From assembly GCA_947568835.1 (NCBI GenBank), contig OX387609.1, positions 8,943,660 to 9,007,659 on the forward strand: a stretch of DNA of 64,000 nt. The letters are read 5' to 3'. Every line of letters begins with the position of its first letter. The stretch's first letter is position 1. The DNA comes from Protonemura montana (taxonomy: Eukaryota > Arthropoda > Insecta > Plecoptera > Nemouridae). A program made the translations under genes and the position numbers. This document shows positions 1 through 12,300 of the stretch, one piece after another. A model generated the notes under the pieces. The model did not search any database, was not told where the DNA came from, and worked only from the letters and a program-made list of their open reading frames with translations.

Positions 1-54
1 TTATAGACAAGTTAGCTAATTAGAATAAAGACCGAATAACACGCACGACTTTAC

Positions 55-3000
55 CTAAGCGTGAAGTCGAACAGCTCAGGCCGGTACTCTTCGCCGATGT
101 CGCTGAAGTAGACCTGCATCTCTTTGCGTGACCGGAACCGGCGGCCGCCCGGGCTGACCAGGAATACGTCCCACTTGCCGGCCGAGTTTCCGCTGCGGCG
201 CTGGATCGTGTGCTTGGCCCAGCCAGCCGGGAGCCGGTCATCCTTCACCACCAGCGACCGGCGCAGACCTGCGATCGAAAGATACAAGGGTCACAAGCGT
301 TCTCTAAATATCTTTTGGCATAAGATACCACGTCAAAACATGAACTTGTTTCAACTAGCTCTTAGGGCAAAAATGGCTCGAGAGGGCTTGAAAATGGTAC
401 TTTTTTCATGGGATGGATTGCAGAGATCACAAAAATAGAGCATATGCCTGTTCTTTAAATGAGTCTATCCATTAAGTGAAGATACAATACCAAAGCATGG
501 AGTAAATATCATATGTAAACCTTTTTCAACTAGCTTTCATGCCAAAAATTGCACTAGAGGACTTGAAAATAGTATCTTATTTCATAGGATGGATTGCAGA
601 AGGACCAAGTCATGAGCTATGTTTGAATGGAATTATGGGCTAACTTAAGTTTTACAGCCAACAGGTCCTATCAAGTATGCAAATTCCTCTTTAAACAAAA
701 AATTAAATTGAAATGAGTTGTTGAAATGCAAAACCTACACTTTTAAAGAGAAGTTTAATCGACTTAATGTAGCTACTTACCATCAGCAGTTTCCACAACG
801 TAGGCTTCCTCCCCATCCGGCTCCCAGTTGTCGTAATCGGAGCCCATAGCTTCATTGTGTTTACGGCCTGAAGAGAGAAGAGCATGCGCATTTAGTCTAG
901 GTAAACATGAATTGACGTTTTTGTTCAAACAATCGGTACAGCGGCTAATAAAACCTACCTTTGAAAGGAAATATGCCTTCTTTAGCTGAGCCACTCTCAG
1001 GAGACAAAAGCTCGGTTAAAGCATTCAGAAGCTTCTTCCGTTTGTACGGCCTCTTTGCTGGAATCACTGGCAAAGAAACTTCGTTTCCGTCCTTTGGTTT
1101 GGGCAACTCCGTCTCTCTATCTTCCTGAGTGAAGCTTGCGTTCAGATCTATGTAAGTTTTCTCTCCTTCGTTGTCACTGATATTGGTTAAGTCTGTATAT
1201 TTATGTTTCTTTTTTGACAATGTATTCTCTACATCAGGTGTAGAATCAGATCTGGCATCAATGCTCACATCACTGGATTTCTTTGTTTTGTGTTTCCTCC
1301 TTTTGGTATGAAAAAGCTCAGCAACAGATTGTATCTTTCTTTTACGTTCTCTTCTTTCCAACTTTGACATTAAAGCTGGTGGAGGTGGTGGAAGAATTGG
1401 CTCCAACTAAAGAAAACATTTGCTAATCAGATTATCAATGCAAACACTGGAAATTTAATGAGAGTATAATAATTTTAACTTACCCCTTCATTGCCTACAC
1501 ATTTGGCAATTTTATTAGTTCTCATTGTTTTTGTGAAACCATCAAAGAAAAGAACTTCCAGGAAATCTGTAACAAAATCAGTCAAATGTCATTGTTGACA
1601 ATGGTGGATTGGTGCATGATTGGTGCTCCCAGAAAAAAAACAATATTCATATGGATTAAAAAAGTGGAATGGTATAAGAGTTAAAAAATACTGAAAACAA
1701 GAGAAGGGAAGAAAAATAAATCAATATCTGCCGCCTCCTAATTGCCACACGCCAAAATGTTTGAACTTTTAGTGCAACGTATTAATGCGGTATGTACATA
1801 AAAAGTTATTCCTAAACATTAAACTTACTTAAAACTGTGACAGCAATTAAGGAAACATTTAGGAAGCAAAAATATAATATAAAGTGACTAAAAAGTATGC
1901 AATAAGCCATTAATTGTATACTTTGATGGCAAAAGTCAAGAGCAATTAGTTTTGGACAAGTATGTCGATAGAATATTTGTAGGTTAAAGAAGTCCAGTTC
2001 ACAAGATAGTACTTCTTTAGCCAATACTTGGCTGGAGTATTTAAAAAAAAACCCTTCACTTACCGTTGTTTAGCATCTTTTTCACTTTAGCTGGATATTT
2101 TTGTGAATTCATCCATGTAGCCATCACTGTTTCACCGACGTGATAAAGTTTCTCGTTTCTGTCGAGAAAGAACAAGTCAATTTCTAGAGATCTCTGTTAA
2201 ACTATTACTTTGTACTTAGCTTAGAACAGACATTGCTATGCCTGTAATAACACTGGATTTAGAATAATTACTTTTATAATGGAATTGGACTATGTGAATA
2301 GCATAACCTTTCCAAGGCATGAAAAAGAATCACTTTAAATTTCACATTCTGTTATCTAGAAGGTAGGTAAGTAGAATAATTATCTTGTATGACACACTTT
2401 GCATTCCAATAATTACACTGCTTATCTCCTCAGTGAAATCTAATCTTTTTCAATCCTGGCAAAGACTAGCACCAAAAATAGAGCAAACTTGGGAGAAAAA
2501 TAAATTCTTATAGACAGACAAAAGTCCGGCAAATTTTACCAAGTTCGAATATCAATGGCACCATTGAAAATTGCAAAAAATTAACAGAAACACCATCAAT
2601 TTGAAGAATCTTGACTCTCAGACTGCTAATTAATACAGTTTGAGATGAGGGTCTAGTGAATTATGAGTTAAATTCTTATAAAACTGTCATTGTCTATTTA
2701 AACTTCTTGAAAACGTCGGTGAAATGGCTATTTGAAGGCTATCTTTACGAGGGATGTGGGGAATCTGCACAGAGCACACAGATAATAAAACAAGTAAATA
2801 CTAGGAGGCTTATTTGATTTAAAAATTGCTATATTATAGTTGTTACTTGGTGGCATAACGAAAGTAATCTCTAAATCAGAATGGTGCATATAATGAACTC
2901 GGAAATCTTTCTAAATACAAGGGGTCGACTGGAATAAAGAACTTTTAATAAAAATTCAACTGGAAACAATTATGATGAAACAATTTCATAGTATTAGAGC

Positions 3001-6000
3001 ATCTAAACAGAATTGTAAACTCAAATGAGCAGGATATTCATATTCAAAACGTACCACATAACCACAAATTACCCCTTTAAATCACCCAACTTTACAAACG
3101 TTCACGTATTTACATTTCAAACCATGCCCCTAACACAAAATAAAATGTTACTAGAGAAGTTAAACCATAGTTAACCAGGAATATCAAAACAAGAGTCCAA
3201 GATTTTATTTCACACCCCCAGTAATTGTTACCAAGTCATGAGCATAGCAAACGAAACCAATTGTGCACTTTTCACTTCTTAGCATTCGATAAAATAACTG
3301 GTGAGAGAGGAAAATATTAGCTACAATAAAGTCGTTTCATATCACTGGTCTATGGCAGGCTCAGGCATAATGAAGAGGCTGGTAGATCTAATCCTCTAAT
3401 CTGGTTCTAGCTCAACAAGTTCCCAAGGCTGATGGTGGGAACCGCTTGTTCTACCGGAACTGTTTTTTCTACAAGGAGCTGCCCCCAGTAAAGAGTGAGT
3501 ATTGCCTGCTCTAAGATTTCAGAGAGGTCTTTGACCACTTCAATACAAACACACAGTTCAGTGCAAGTTGCTATCTTGTTAAGATGTAAGTGGGAACTTG
3601 CTTGTTATTTGAAGCTTTGAAACTTAGCGATTTTCCCGAAGTACTGCAAGTGAACCTCCCCTGTTGCAATTAACAGTGCAAACAAACACTAAGGTTGGAC
3701 CTTCAACTCGCAGAAACATTTGAATTTTTCTGCACCTGATTGGAAGTCGTCATGGCAATGGTTTCAACAAATACTTCAACTAGGAGGTGAGATTTTGGTA
3801 AAACCGGACCTAATATTTATGTCGGATACTTTTTTTTTTTTTAACAGTGAGTATTGGGTTCATAGTGAGTCAGGAGCCACGCTAATGCTTAATGTTCCAC
3901 CAACCAACCACACAAGCTTTTTACACGTGGTAACGATTGAGATTACCAGTTGGTACTTGCAGCTGCCCTTTTTGACAGATCTTAGCTTTATTACGATTCT
4001 AAATATCCATAGATTGGGAGGAACCGCTAAGTTACTCACTGCGAGTGATCTACAAGAAATAACTAAACGAAACTTCTTTAAACACTCCAAAGACAGTGAC
4101 TATGGGCAATGCTAATTTCGTCGAAATAGTAGAAAACTGTCGGTAATTTTCACGAAGACAGTTGACCCGTAGCGTCAAAACCCTGCCTAGCAAAAAACCC
4201 CACGACAAGGGGAACCCAGCGCCTACCAGTACCAGTGATACATACAAATATGCACGAAGGAAACCATTAGCCAACCACCGCGTCCAAGATCGAAACCGCG
4301 TATAAGAGACTTACAGCGGCTCTCGCGGCTCGCACGGTCGCAGGCGCGAACTGTCCATCTGGATCCACTCGTCGAACCGCTGCGACCACTTTTCAAAGTG
4401 GATCAGCACCTCGTTCTCCTCCCAGTCCACCTCGACCACTTTGACGCCGTACCTGCGATACCAAGTGCCCGGTTAACGCTCTTTCACAACAAACCTGTGC
4501 TTGGCTTGTGATTAAAAGCGTGGGAGTTTACAATGCAATGTTGTAATCGTAAGGATGTCAATGCAAAGTGAGAAAACTCCAAACTTTTGCTGTTACATTC
4601 TGCATGAACCAATCCGCATGAACCGAATCCAATGGAGTTTTTGAGATACTCAAATACATTTTGTTTGTAAGTTGTCATTCTATTTAATCTAGAATAACGC
4701 TACACAATTACTGCTAACTTTTTTCCGCAGATCAGGCAGCTGTGGTTTTCTCACTTTTGGAATATCTGTACTGTCAATCCTTTAACATTTCTAGCAAGAA
4801 AAACCTATCTTGTAGAACAACACAAATTTCAAACAAAGCATTTGTCTTTACTGCTTACCATTTGTTTGTGGAAATCTCAAGTGCTTCCATCCGGGCGCCT
4901 GGCTGGAAACCTTCCGGCGTTTCAGTTTTCACTGCTGCTGAAGGCGAATCTTTTGACGCCGCCTTATCTCCCAGTTCCTGAGCTCCGTCCACTAGAGCAT
5001 GCAGCTGGCCCTCGACATCCGTTTCCATTGCACTTTCCGCCACTTCTGGGCTGATCTCTGATGTTTCCGGCAGGGCTGAGCTTGGTTCGTGTTTTCCCGG
5101 CAACTTGAGACCATCGGCTGAAACTGGTGATGGGTCCGGCAGCGTTTCTTGGACGGGAGAATCGGAATCGGTCGCCGGCTTTTCATACGTGAATTTTATC
5201 ATAGACGAGGTATCTGTCGATTGTTTTTCCTCCGGGGAGCTAGTAGAGTTAACTTTGGGATTGTCTGTTTTGGTCTTGACAGGAACAGGTTCGATTGCGG
5301 CGTTAAGCTTTGCGGGTTTTGTGCCCGGAGCGTTATCTTTACCCTGATTAGCATGTGAATTTGACTTAGCGATACTTTGTATCAGTAACTCCCTAGCTTT
5401 GAAACTTTGCTTTCTGTCTCTAGATTTCTTTACGGGCGTGACATCTTCGCCTGCTAGTAACATCACTGCACTATCCACTTGCACTTTCGGATCCTCCATT
5501 GCAACGACTGGCTCATCTGGTATTAACTGTAGTTTCTTTTCAGTTTGTTTTGCTTCGAGTAAAAGCTTTTCTTTTTTAAGGGAAAACCGATTCTGTCTCT
5601 CTTTTTTAACAGGTACAACACCAACTCTGTTACCCGACTCTTTCGGTGTCTCGTTATGTTCAGCTGATTGTTTATTATGTGTCTTCTTTGAATCCTTCTT
5701 GATGTCTTTTTTTTGTGTACTATTTTTTTTCTCAACTGAATTGGAAGATTCTAGGTCGCAAGCTACAATTTCTGAAGGGATTTTTTTCACTTTACTCTTG
5801 GGAGATTCTTTTTTAGTCTCTGCTTTATCCGAAACTTTACATATTTCAACCGCAGCGATACCGACTTCAAAATTAGTTATTGTTATGTCTGCTGTTTTTG
5901 TGAGAACAGGATTTTCTTTTTCTGTGGTAGAATCCTTTTTAGTTGACTCTGTCGTTGGTGAACTTTTGACAACGATCGAGCTGTCAACGATTTTCTTCCT

Positions 6001-6784
6001 CATTATTGGGGATTTCCCTGCAGATTCTGCAGACTTCTTTTTAAGTTTAATCCTTTTTGCATTGGTCAGCTTCCCAGTTTTCGTCTTGACCGTACCAAGT
6101 GTGTTGATTTTTGCTTTTGGTACAGTTGCCTTCAAAGTTGGCTCTAAAAAAAGTCAATGACTGATAATTGACACAGTTGCGCCCTCAACAACGATTGAGA
6201 ACTCACTTGAACCGAACGAACAGCTTATTTGAATATTCATGTCTAAACATTTTTTACACTGATCTTAACTAATGCACAAAACATTCGTCGACGAACCAAC
6301 TCCTGCCAAAATCTTATCCGAACATTCCAATGCCAGTGCACCTTAGTAGAAAAATTGTGTCCTAAAACTGTGAAGTGGAAGTTGAACTACACTGCAACCG
6401 CAACCAAGCAGTTTAAAAATAGAGCCGTTAGAATGAATGGAACACAGAGTGGAACAAGCTGAAAACAGTATTCCTGGGTCTTTAGGTAAAATCACAGAAT
6501 CAATTCCATTTGAAGTTTGGTGATGAAGGAGTAGTATCCATAAGCAGTGGACAGCTTTGAAAAGCAATTCAGTTTAAGGAACTTATCATACATAATGCCT
6601 ACCTACAGGATCATTCACTTGGATTGAACAATGAATGAAAAAATATGATAATTCACATGCAGATTGAAAGTAACCTTGATGGGTCTATTGTCTGCTTACC
6701 TTTGCCTTCTATCTTTGAGACAGAAGGCTCCTTCTTTCTAACTCCCTCATCCGACAGTCGGGATTTTGAAGTTGAATCTTTCAT
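55..6784 (-). CDS. PHF20: PHF20/MBD-R2-like NSL-complex chromatin reader (N-terminal 811 residues; 3' part off window)
   Basis: Eight exons join in frame (minus strand): 6784-6700, 6143-4859, 4452-4315, 2158-2064, 1566-1484, 1406-959, 867-781, 268-55. All have AG acceptors and GT donors, mostly GTAAG, and all phases agree. The ATG at 6784 lies four bases after an acceptor, so a non-coding 5' exon is expected. Domain order: lysine/serine-rich disordered region (1-430); Tudor 1 (about 435-500, motif [13 protein letters not shown], split after NKW); Tudor 2 (about 507-560, [11 protein letters not shown] then VLFFDGF); proline run and basic linker (565-740); methyl-CpG-binding domain (about 750-811, [30 protein letters not shown]). 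Two Tudors followed by an MBD is the MBD-R2/PHF20 order. That family reads histone methyl-lysine in the nuclear NSL acetyltransferase complex. The usual C2H2 finger and PHD finger would lie left of base 55. The family call is firm; the name PHF20 versus PHF20L1 is by homology only. Confidence -1.
2159..4314 (-). other. Largest intron of the PHF20-like gene
   Basis: Intron between the Tudor 1 and Tudor 2 exons, bounded by donor CCGCT/GTAAGT and acceptor CTCGACAG. It is AT-rich, with no open frame I can support, and holds one MITE copy at 3692-3811. The other introns (269-780, 868-958, 1407-1483, 1567-2063, 4453-4858, 6144-6699) show nothing beyond splice sites. Confidence -1.
3692..3811. mobile_element. 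MITE copy 1 (TCCGGTTTTACC-ended family)
   Basis: This 120-bp stretch matches 35961-36111 and 36696-36822. Shared internal words are CAGAAACAT, TGATTGGAAGTCGTCATGG and ACTTCAACTAGGAGG, and all copies end in GGTAAAACCGGACC. The left inverted end here is eroded (GGTTGGACC). Non-coding and non-autonomous. Confidence -1.
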
Positions 6785-7424
6785 AATCCTGATAGAAGAT
6801 TAAAGCGGAAACAAATTACTTGATGCTGACATAGTAAATAACAGGAGGACCGAAAAAGGGAGGCAGTAACATCTAGGTGTTACCCAGAACAACAAGAGTG
6901 ACTTGGAAGACATTCACGCAGAGTTCACTTATTTTGAAATGTAATTATAGTAAACTAATGCACTTATAAGTAAAGAGTTTTGTTTTTTAAGTCAATAGGT
7001 CCTATGAATCCAGGAAATGGTACTCAAGGGCATTGTCGGGCTGAGAGCCTTAACATAATGCTTTAACACTTCGTCGTTTGAATAACACGCAACATTTTTG
7101 AATTCTCGCAGGTTGCTTAGGTGAAATACGAAAACTTGGAAACCCGGACAGGGAGGTAAAAATCAATTCGTAGACTCCCTCCTAGCCAGAGGCTGGCCCA
7201 ACAAACAAAACAAGCATGATAACATCCAAAATTGCAATGATTAGTCACTTTATCATCGGATTTATACCTTGAATCGATCTAAAAATACGACAAATAGAAA
7301 GCGTGTGAAAAGGGAAACGAGTTTATACCGCGTACGCTTCGCACACACGCGTTATTTACGCACAAACACTAGGTGAAGTTAATTCCTGTTTGTGATGCAA
7401 CTTCCCTCCGCAGCCATTGTAGGC

Positions 7425-7450
7425 GGATCTCAACGCCGCCATGTTTAATT
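7425..7450 (-). promoter_or_regulatory. YY1-type motif at probable PHF20-like promoter
   Basis: On the minus strand 7446-7434 reads AAACATGGCGGCG, close to the AAGATGGCGGC element that sits at many housekeeping transcription starts. It lies about 650 bases upstream of the acceptor of the first coding exon (6788), in a locally GC-richer patch with CpGs. The short reading frame begun by its ATG stops after about 28 codons. I infer the start region of the non-coding first exon; its donor could not be fixed (candidate GCG/GTATAA near 7325). Confidence -1.
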
Positions 7451-7929
7451 GTTGTCATACAGTGCTGCCAAATGTATTCTGAATAGCAGAGTCGATAGGC
7501 AACACACAGATACGCCAAGGTCGATTAATACATCGGTACTGCGTGTGTTTTTCGAAGAGGTTATTTTTGTTTTGTAATATTTTCTTATAAATATGTTATT
7601 GAATTGTTTATTGTCTAGCCTTCAATTTAGTAACAAACGGTGAAACTGACAATTCCACTTGTCTTTTACAGCAGCTATTCTGTGAGGGTGATCAATACAC
7701 CCAAGAAAACATTCTTTCATGCTAAAACTTTGTGGCCAAAGTTCAGCTAGTAATGTTATAAAATTCAGATTATAGTTTCTTTATCCTATAGTAATATTCC
7801 TAATTGTATTCCTACTCCTAATTCCTTTGATCTAAGCAGCAAGAAATCGCCTATTAGACATGGAATCTACATGGACATGGACTGTGCATTGACCCTGACT
7901 AAGCCTAGAAACAGAATGTTTCTGTTTGA

Positions 7930-8190
7930 CTTGGGCGATATTGGTCAAAAAGATGGGTAGATTGAAAGATACATACGTATATGCGTTTCAATTGACTGAT
8001 GTTTGCAGGAAACCAGGCAGATTCAACTAAATTGCCATTTTCTACTCAAGTGGAGTTCATCAAATGAGAATGTTGACTGTGCTTACCACAATAGCGCAAA
8101 AGTTACCTGACAAAATCTCACGTATCCTCGAGATATTTGTCATTCCATCATCCCCAGATAAACTCAATCAGATAATCCCCAAAAAATTCT
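7930..8190 (-). pseudogene. Decayed duplicate of Pcyt1 exon 7 with flanking intron
   Basis: The segment aligns with 10225-10450, which holds Pcyt1 exon 7, its donor and about 130 bases of following intron. Shared words include TTGGTCAAA-A-G-TGGGTAG, CAGGCAGATTC, TTACCTGACAAA, ATCCTCGAG and TCATCCCCAGA. The donor AG/GTAA survives, but indels break the acidic reading frame (GAT GAC becomes GATGATGGAATG). It lies on the same strand 1.2-1.4 kb beyond the Pcyt1 stop codon. I read it as an old local duplication that lost coding ability. Use as a cryptic or alternative 3' exon is not excluded. Confidence -1.
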
Positions 8191-9340
8191 TCCAACACCA
8201 ACAAAAATAACCGGATGCCTCCTTCTGCCACTGGTATTGTATAGAGTTTATTTTTATTTGTGGTTTCCTGGCTTGATTACAGTATATTTATATTTTGTGT
8301 ATATTTACAGTTTTGCTTTCTAGCTGATTCCATTCAGAAATGTTCTAGCTTTAGCCATTCTTTCAATTTCACGGGACCAAAAACCACACAGCATTTTGGA
8401 AGTATTCATAAATAATCAATCTGTCTAGGTATATAAATATCATGTTTATTTTCGATAACTGCTAAACGCTAAAATACAAATACATTCATCTCTGTGAAAC
8501 ATAACAAACGATACAACGGCACACTTTGGAATCTATCTGGCGGAAAACAAGGTGCGATCACGCAACTGTTCTCGACACCTTTTACTTTCTAATTGTGCTC
8601 TCGTAATATCTAGGAAACAATTCTAGGACACAATAAATTAATTGGCAATAACTTAATCAATGCTAGCCGATAAAAAAAACACACTTATTTGCGTAGAAGA
8701 TAGTTTCGATCTACATACACATTTACTGTTCACCATAAATGGCGTTTTGTTTGCGTTAATATATTAGTTTACGGAAGCACCCAGTAGACAGCGTGGGTGC
8801 GCGACTATATCAACTGTTGTGTATTTCTAGAACGACTAATGATATTGTCTTTCAGGCAAAGCTAAAGAGGTTTCAAAAAGCTGCGTAAACAAAATATATC
8901 CATATCTTGAAAGGAACTTGGCAATATTCTGATTATGTGCAAATCAATTGTTGGAAGAGAAAAAAGTTAACTGAATTGGCAGTCGTTTTAAACGAAACTA
9001 AACAATGTAGCACACAGATTTACTCCAAGACTATCCTCCTGTCTGACCATCGAAACAAATATTCCACAAGTTTAAAGCAATACATTATCCGATATCAGCC
9101 GAAACGACCGTTAAAACGGCCAACGAGTTTCACAAATTCTCTTTATTCGACACCGTTCGGGGCTGTAGAGGACAATAATTTAGAAATATCAACCGCATTC
9201 GTCTGCCGGACGACAAGCCCGACGAATCTATGAGCGTAAAAGGCTGGACGTCGGCGAAACGAAACGCAGTCGTTGGCATCAACAGACACTACACACATTA
9301 TCTTGGTCTTTTCATCGCGATGAGTCGTCAGGGCGCTGGT
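8191..9340 (-). other. Probable Pcyt1 3' untranslated region and gap to the next gene
   Basis: Downstream of the Pcyt1 stop (9341). Minus-strand AATAAA-type signals occur near 9141-9146 (GAATAAAGAG) and 8441-8446 (AAAATAAAC). Either could end the transcript and I cannot choose. Open frames on the plus strand here (8907-9233, 9230-9493) are antisense to the 3' UTR and last exon and have no recognisable domain. Confidence -1.
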
Positions 9341-12300
9341 TTAGATGCCGACCTGAAGTTCAGGATCGGTCCTGTGTCCGTTGCTGGGCTCAGCTTGGTG
9401 GCCGTTGCTAAGAGACGTTTCGGAGCCAAGGTCAAACTCCAGGCGGGCAGACTTCTTGGGGGGAGGCCTGGAATTGTTCAATTAGTTTATTAGATTTGTA
9501 CAGTTAAAACAGTGGTAATTAGCAGATGGTAACACTAATTGGTTTACATAGGTAATAAAGCAATGTAATTTTATACTGATCTCACTTTTATTTGAACAAT
9601 TTTGGTTGTCATATCAGTAATGTGGACAGCATTGCTTGTCATAAACCCCCAAGGCAGGTATTGAAAAAAAACCTCATTCTTTAATGTATGTCAATGGTTT
9701 TATATTGTGATTGTTTAGGTAACATTTATCTTTTGGATTATCTGTTCCCATTGATAATACATGTCATAAGTAGATGTGTCACAATGTTAAAATAAAAATA
9801 AACATTGGGTTAACTATGTTTCGAATGCTGTGCAAAGTTGAACCTCTATAAACATTTCCTTCTCCACTATATTATGTACTTATGTCCAGAAATAACTGCC
9901 ACTAGTAACCTTAAGTAACCTTAAAACTGTCAGGTTGCTTATACTCGTATAGCATACAATTTAAGAATGGAACCAATTTACCTAAATCTGTCGATGAAAC
10001 CCAATCAAGGAGGTAACATCAACCCAAGAAAGAAGATGCAAATAAATAATTGAAAGATGGAATTTTTTAAATTGTAATTGAAATTGTAGGAAAATAAAAA
10101 ATTACAGCGAAATGCTAAATTAATCTATCAATTCTCTTCTGCCCCCAGTATACAGAACATCTCCAAATTCACACCCTTTATTTTTCCAGCAAGGCACTTA
10201 TCTTATGACTGAGTACATTGGTTGGTCAAACAGGTGGGTAGGTATAAAATATTCTATTCACTCTCGTTGATATTGGCAGAAAGTCAGGCAGATTCCATTT
10301 GCAGGTTGCAGCCCACTTGGAATGCTGACGGCGTTATCGACAATGCCACTCGACTTACCTGACAAAGTCTTCTACATCCTCGAGGTCGTCGTCGCGGTCA
10401 TCGTCATCCCCAGAGGTTGAGCTTCCCTCGCGCTGGGGAGACGCTGGGGGTGACAACGCCTGCATCAGCCGGCCCTTGCTCTCGCTCCAGATGTGGCTCT
10501 GTGTCGGGCAACAAGAGAAACACGTTCTGACTTTCAGATCGAACCAAGAAAGTCCGTTTATAAGTATAGGGCTGGCCCCATACAACATCTTAAATGTGAT
10601 CCATGAACAACTGTGATGGGCATTTGGGAAGTTTAATTTTCAAAATTGGGAATCCAAAATGTCAATTAAAGACATAGGGTACACAAGTATGAACGAATAC
10701 CATATACTTTCTACACTACATGAACAGCCAAAACGTAGTGCAACCAACTCTTTCAACCTCTGTAAGAAACATGCCTTCTTTCCTCTTCCCATATCAAAAA
10801 TAGGTTTAGTCTCTAATGAAGAGCCTGTGTTGAGGAACAATTACGTATCCTGTCGTCGGATCAGATACTTACTTCCATGTAGGTATTTAATCTTTCAAAT
10901 CAACAATGAACAGTTTGAGTTTCGGAACACCCTGTTCAGGGGCGTAATGCAAGGAGAAGGCCTTGTTAGACCAAGAAAGAAAGAGAAGACGTACAGTCTG
11001 AATAAGCCATTACGTAGCGTTAACAAGACCTGGTTCAGAATAAGAGAAAGGTGGACTCACAAGTCGTCCCTCGCGGCCGAAGAGCAGCAAGAACGCGTCG
11101 ATGAAGTCTCGCGACTTGTCCTCCCACTTTTGTATCAGGTCCACACGTTTCTCCCCGATGTTTTCCATCACCCGCTTGCCCTTGTCCTTGAGGTCGTCGA
11201 TCTTGTTTTGGAGTCGGAACTTCTTCTCCTGCAAGTTAACAACATGGGGTTGTTAAACAATTACAACTTCCCCTATGCCATATTGGCTGGAGAAATATAA
11301 GGTATTTCCATGCTCAAAGGGTCTGAACAGAAGGTAAAATCTAGAGCATACAGACCCCCGTTTTCATTTATACTAACAGCATTTAATGAGAATCGAAAGT
11401 AGAATTTCTAAGATACCCCAGACATATCTGGGAATTATAAAAGCAAGGATGATTTCCTTAATCAGACTTTTTCAGTCTCATCCTGAAGATTGCACCGCCG
11501 AAACGCCAGGAGAAATCCTTTTTAGGACTAAAACCCCATCAAAAAAGAGCAAGGATAAAATTCCGGCATAAGCATTTTTTGGTCAGATTCAAATCTGTGG
11601 TGTAGCACTGTCGAGATCGAAGGTTGAGTCTAAATCAGTGATCTGAAGTTAGTCATTTGGCTTTGGCATTAAATCATTCCCCGTTCAACCTAATTTTTCT
11701 ATTTGGCTCCCATCCGTTGAGTCAGAGATGATCCAAAGACTCGTAGCACCTAGTAACTCCTCACTCACATTAAGAAACGAAACGTTGAGCTCCTTGGCCG
11801 AGTAGCCTCGCGCCAGGTTCCTCCTGACATAGATGTCGTAGTCCTTGACGATGCGGGCGACTATGTCTGACGTCGACACTCCTTCTGTGCGTTCCGTCGC
11901 GACAAACATGCCTTTTGACTGCAAGGGAAAAACACAGGTAAACACACTGGAAACTGTGGACTTTAGTAACTAAACTAAAATTATGTCAGAATATTTAATT
12001 AGATTTACTGTCATGGTAAATGAAGCCCATTCCATAAATACCCGGAGTGCAAAGAGAGACTAAATTTTATGAATAACATTTATGAATAACATTTTTTTTT
12101 TTTTTACTGACCACTTTACAAGAAAGTGCGTGAAAATTTTGATGGAGTGTAAAATGTTTACATTTTTTGTACCAATTTGTGTATTAAGTGTAACAAAAAA
12201 TACCGTTCAGCAAAAATCAAATGCATTTCTATTATTTTTATTATTACTCATTGTCCTGATTTCATTTGTTCCATAGTAAGAATTGGAAAACATTGGCTAC

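Noticed and set aside
5399-6160. 253-residue plus-strand open frame
   Set aside because: Antisense to the lysine-rich exon of the PHF20-like gene. Its Phe/Ser-rich translation is the expected mirror of Lys/Glu codons.
10659-11300. 213-residue plus-strand open frame
   Set aside because: Antisense across Pcyt1 exon 6 and its flanking introns. No domain; the real coding strand is minus.
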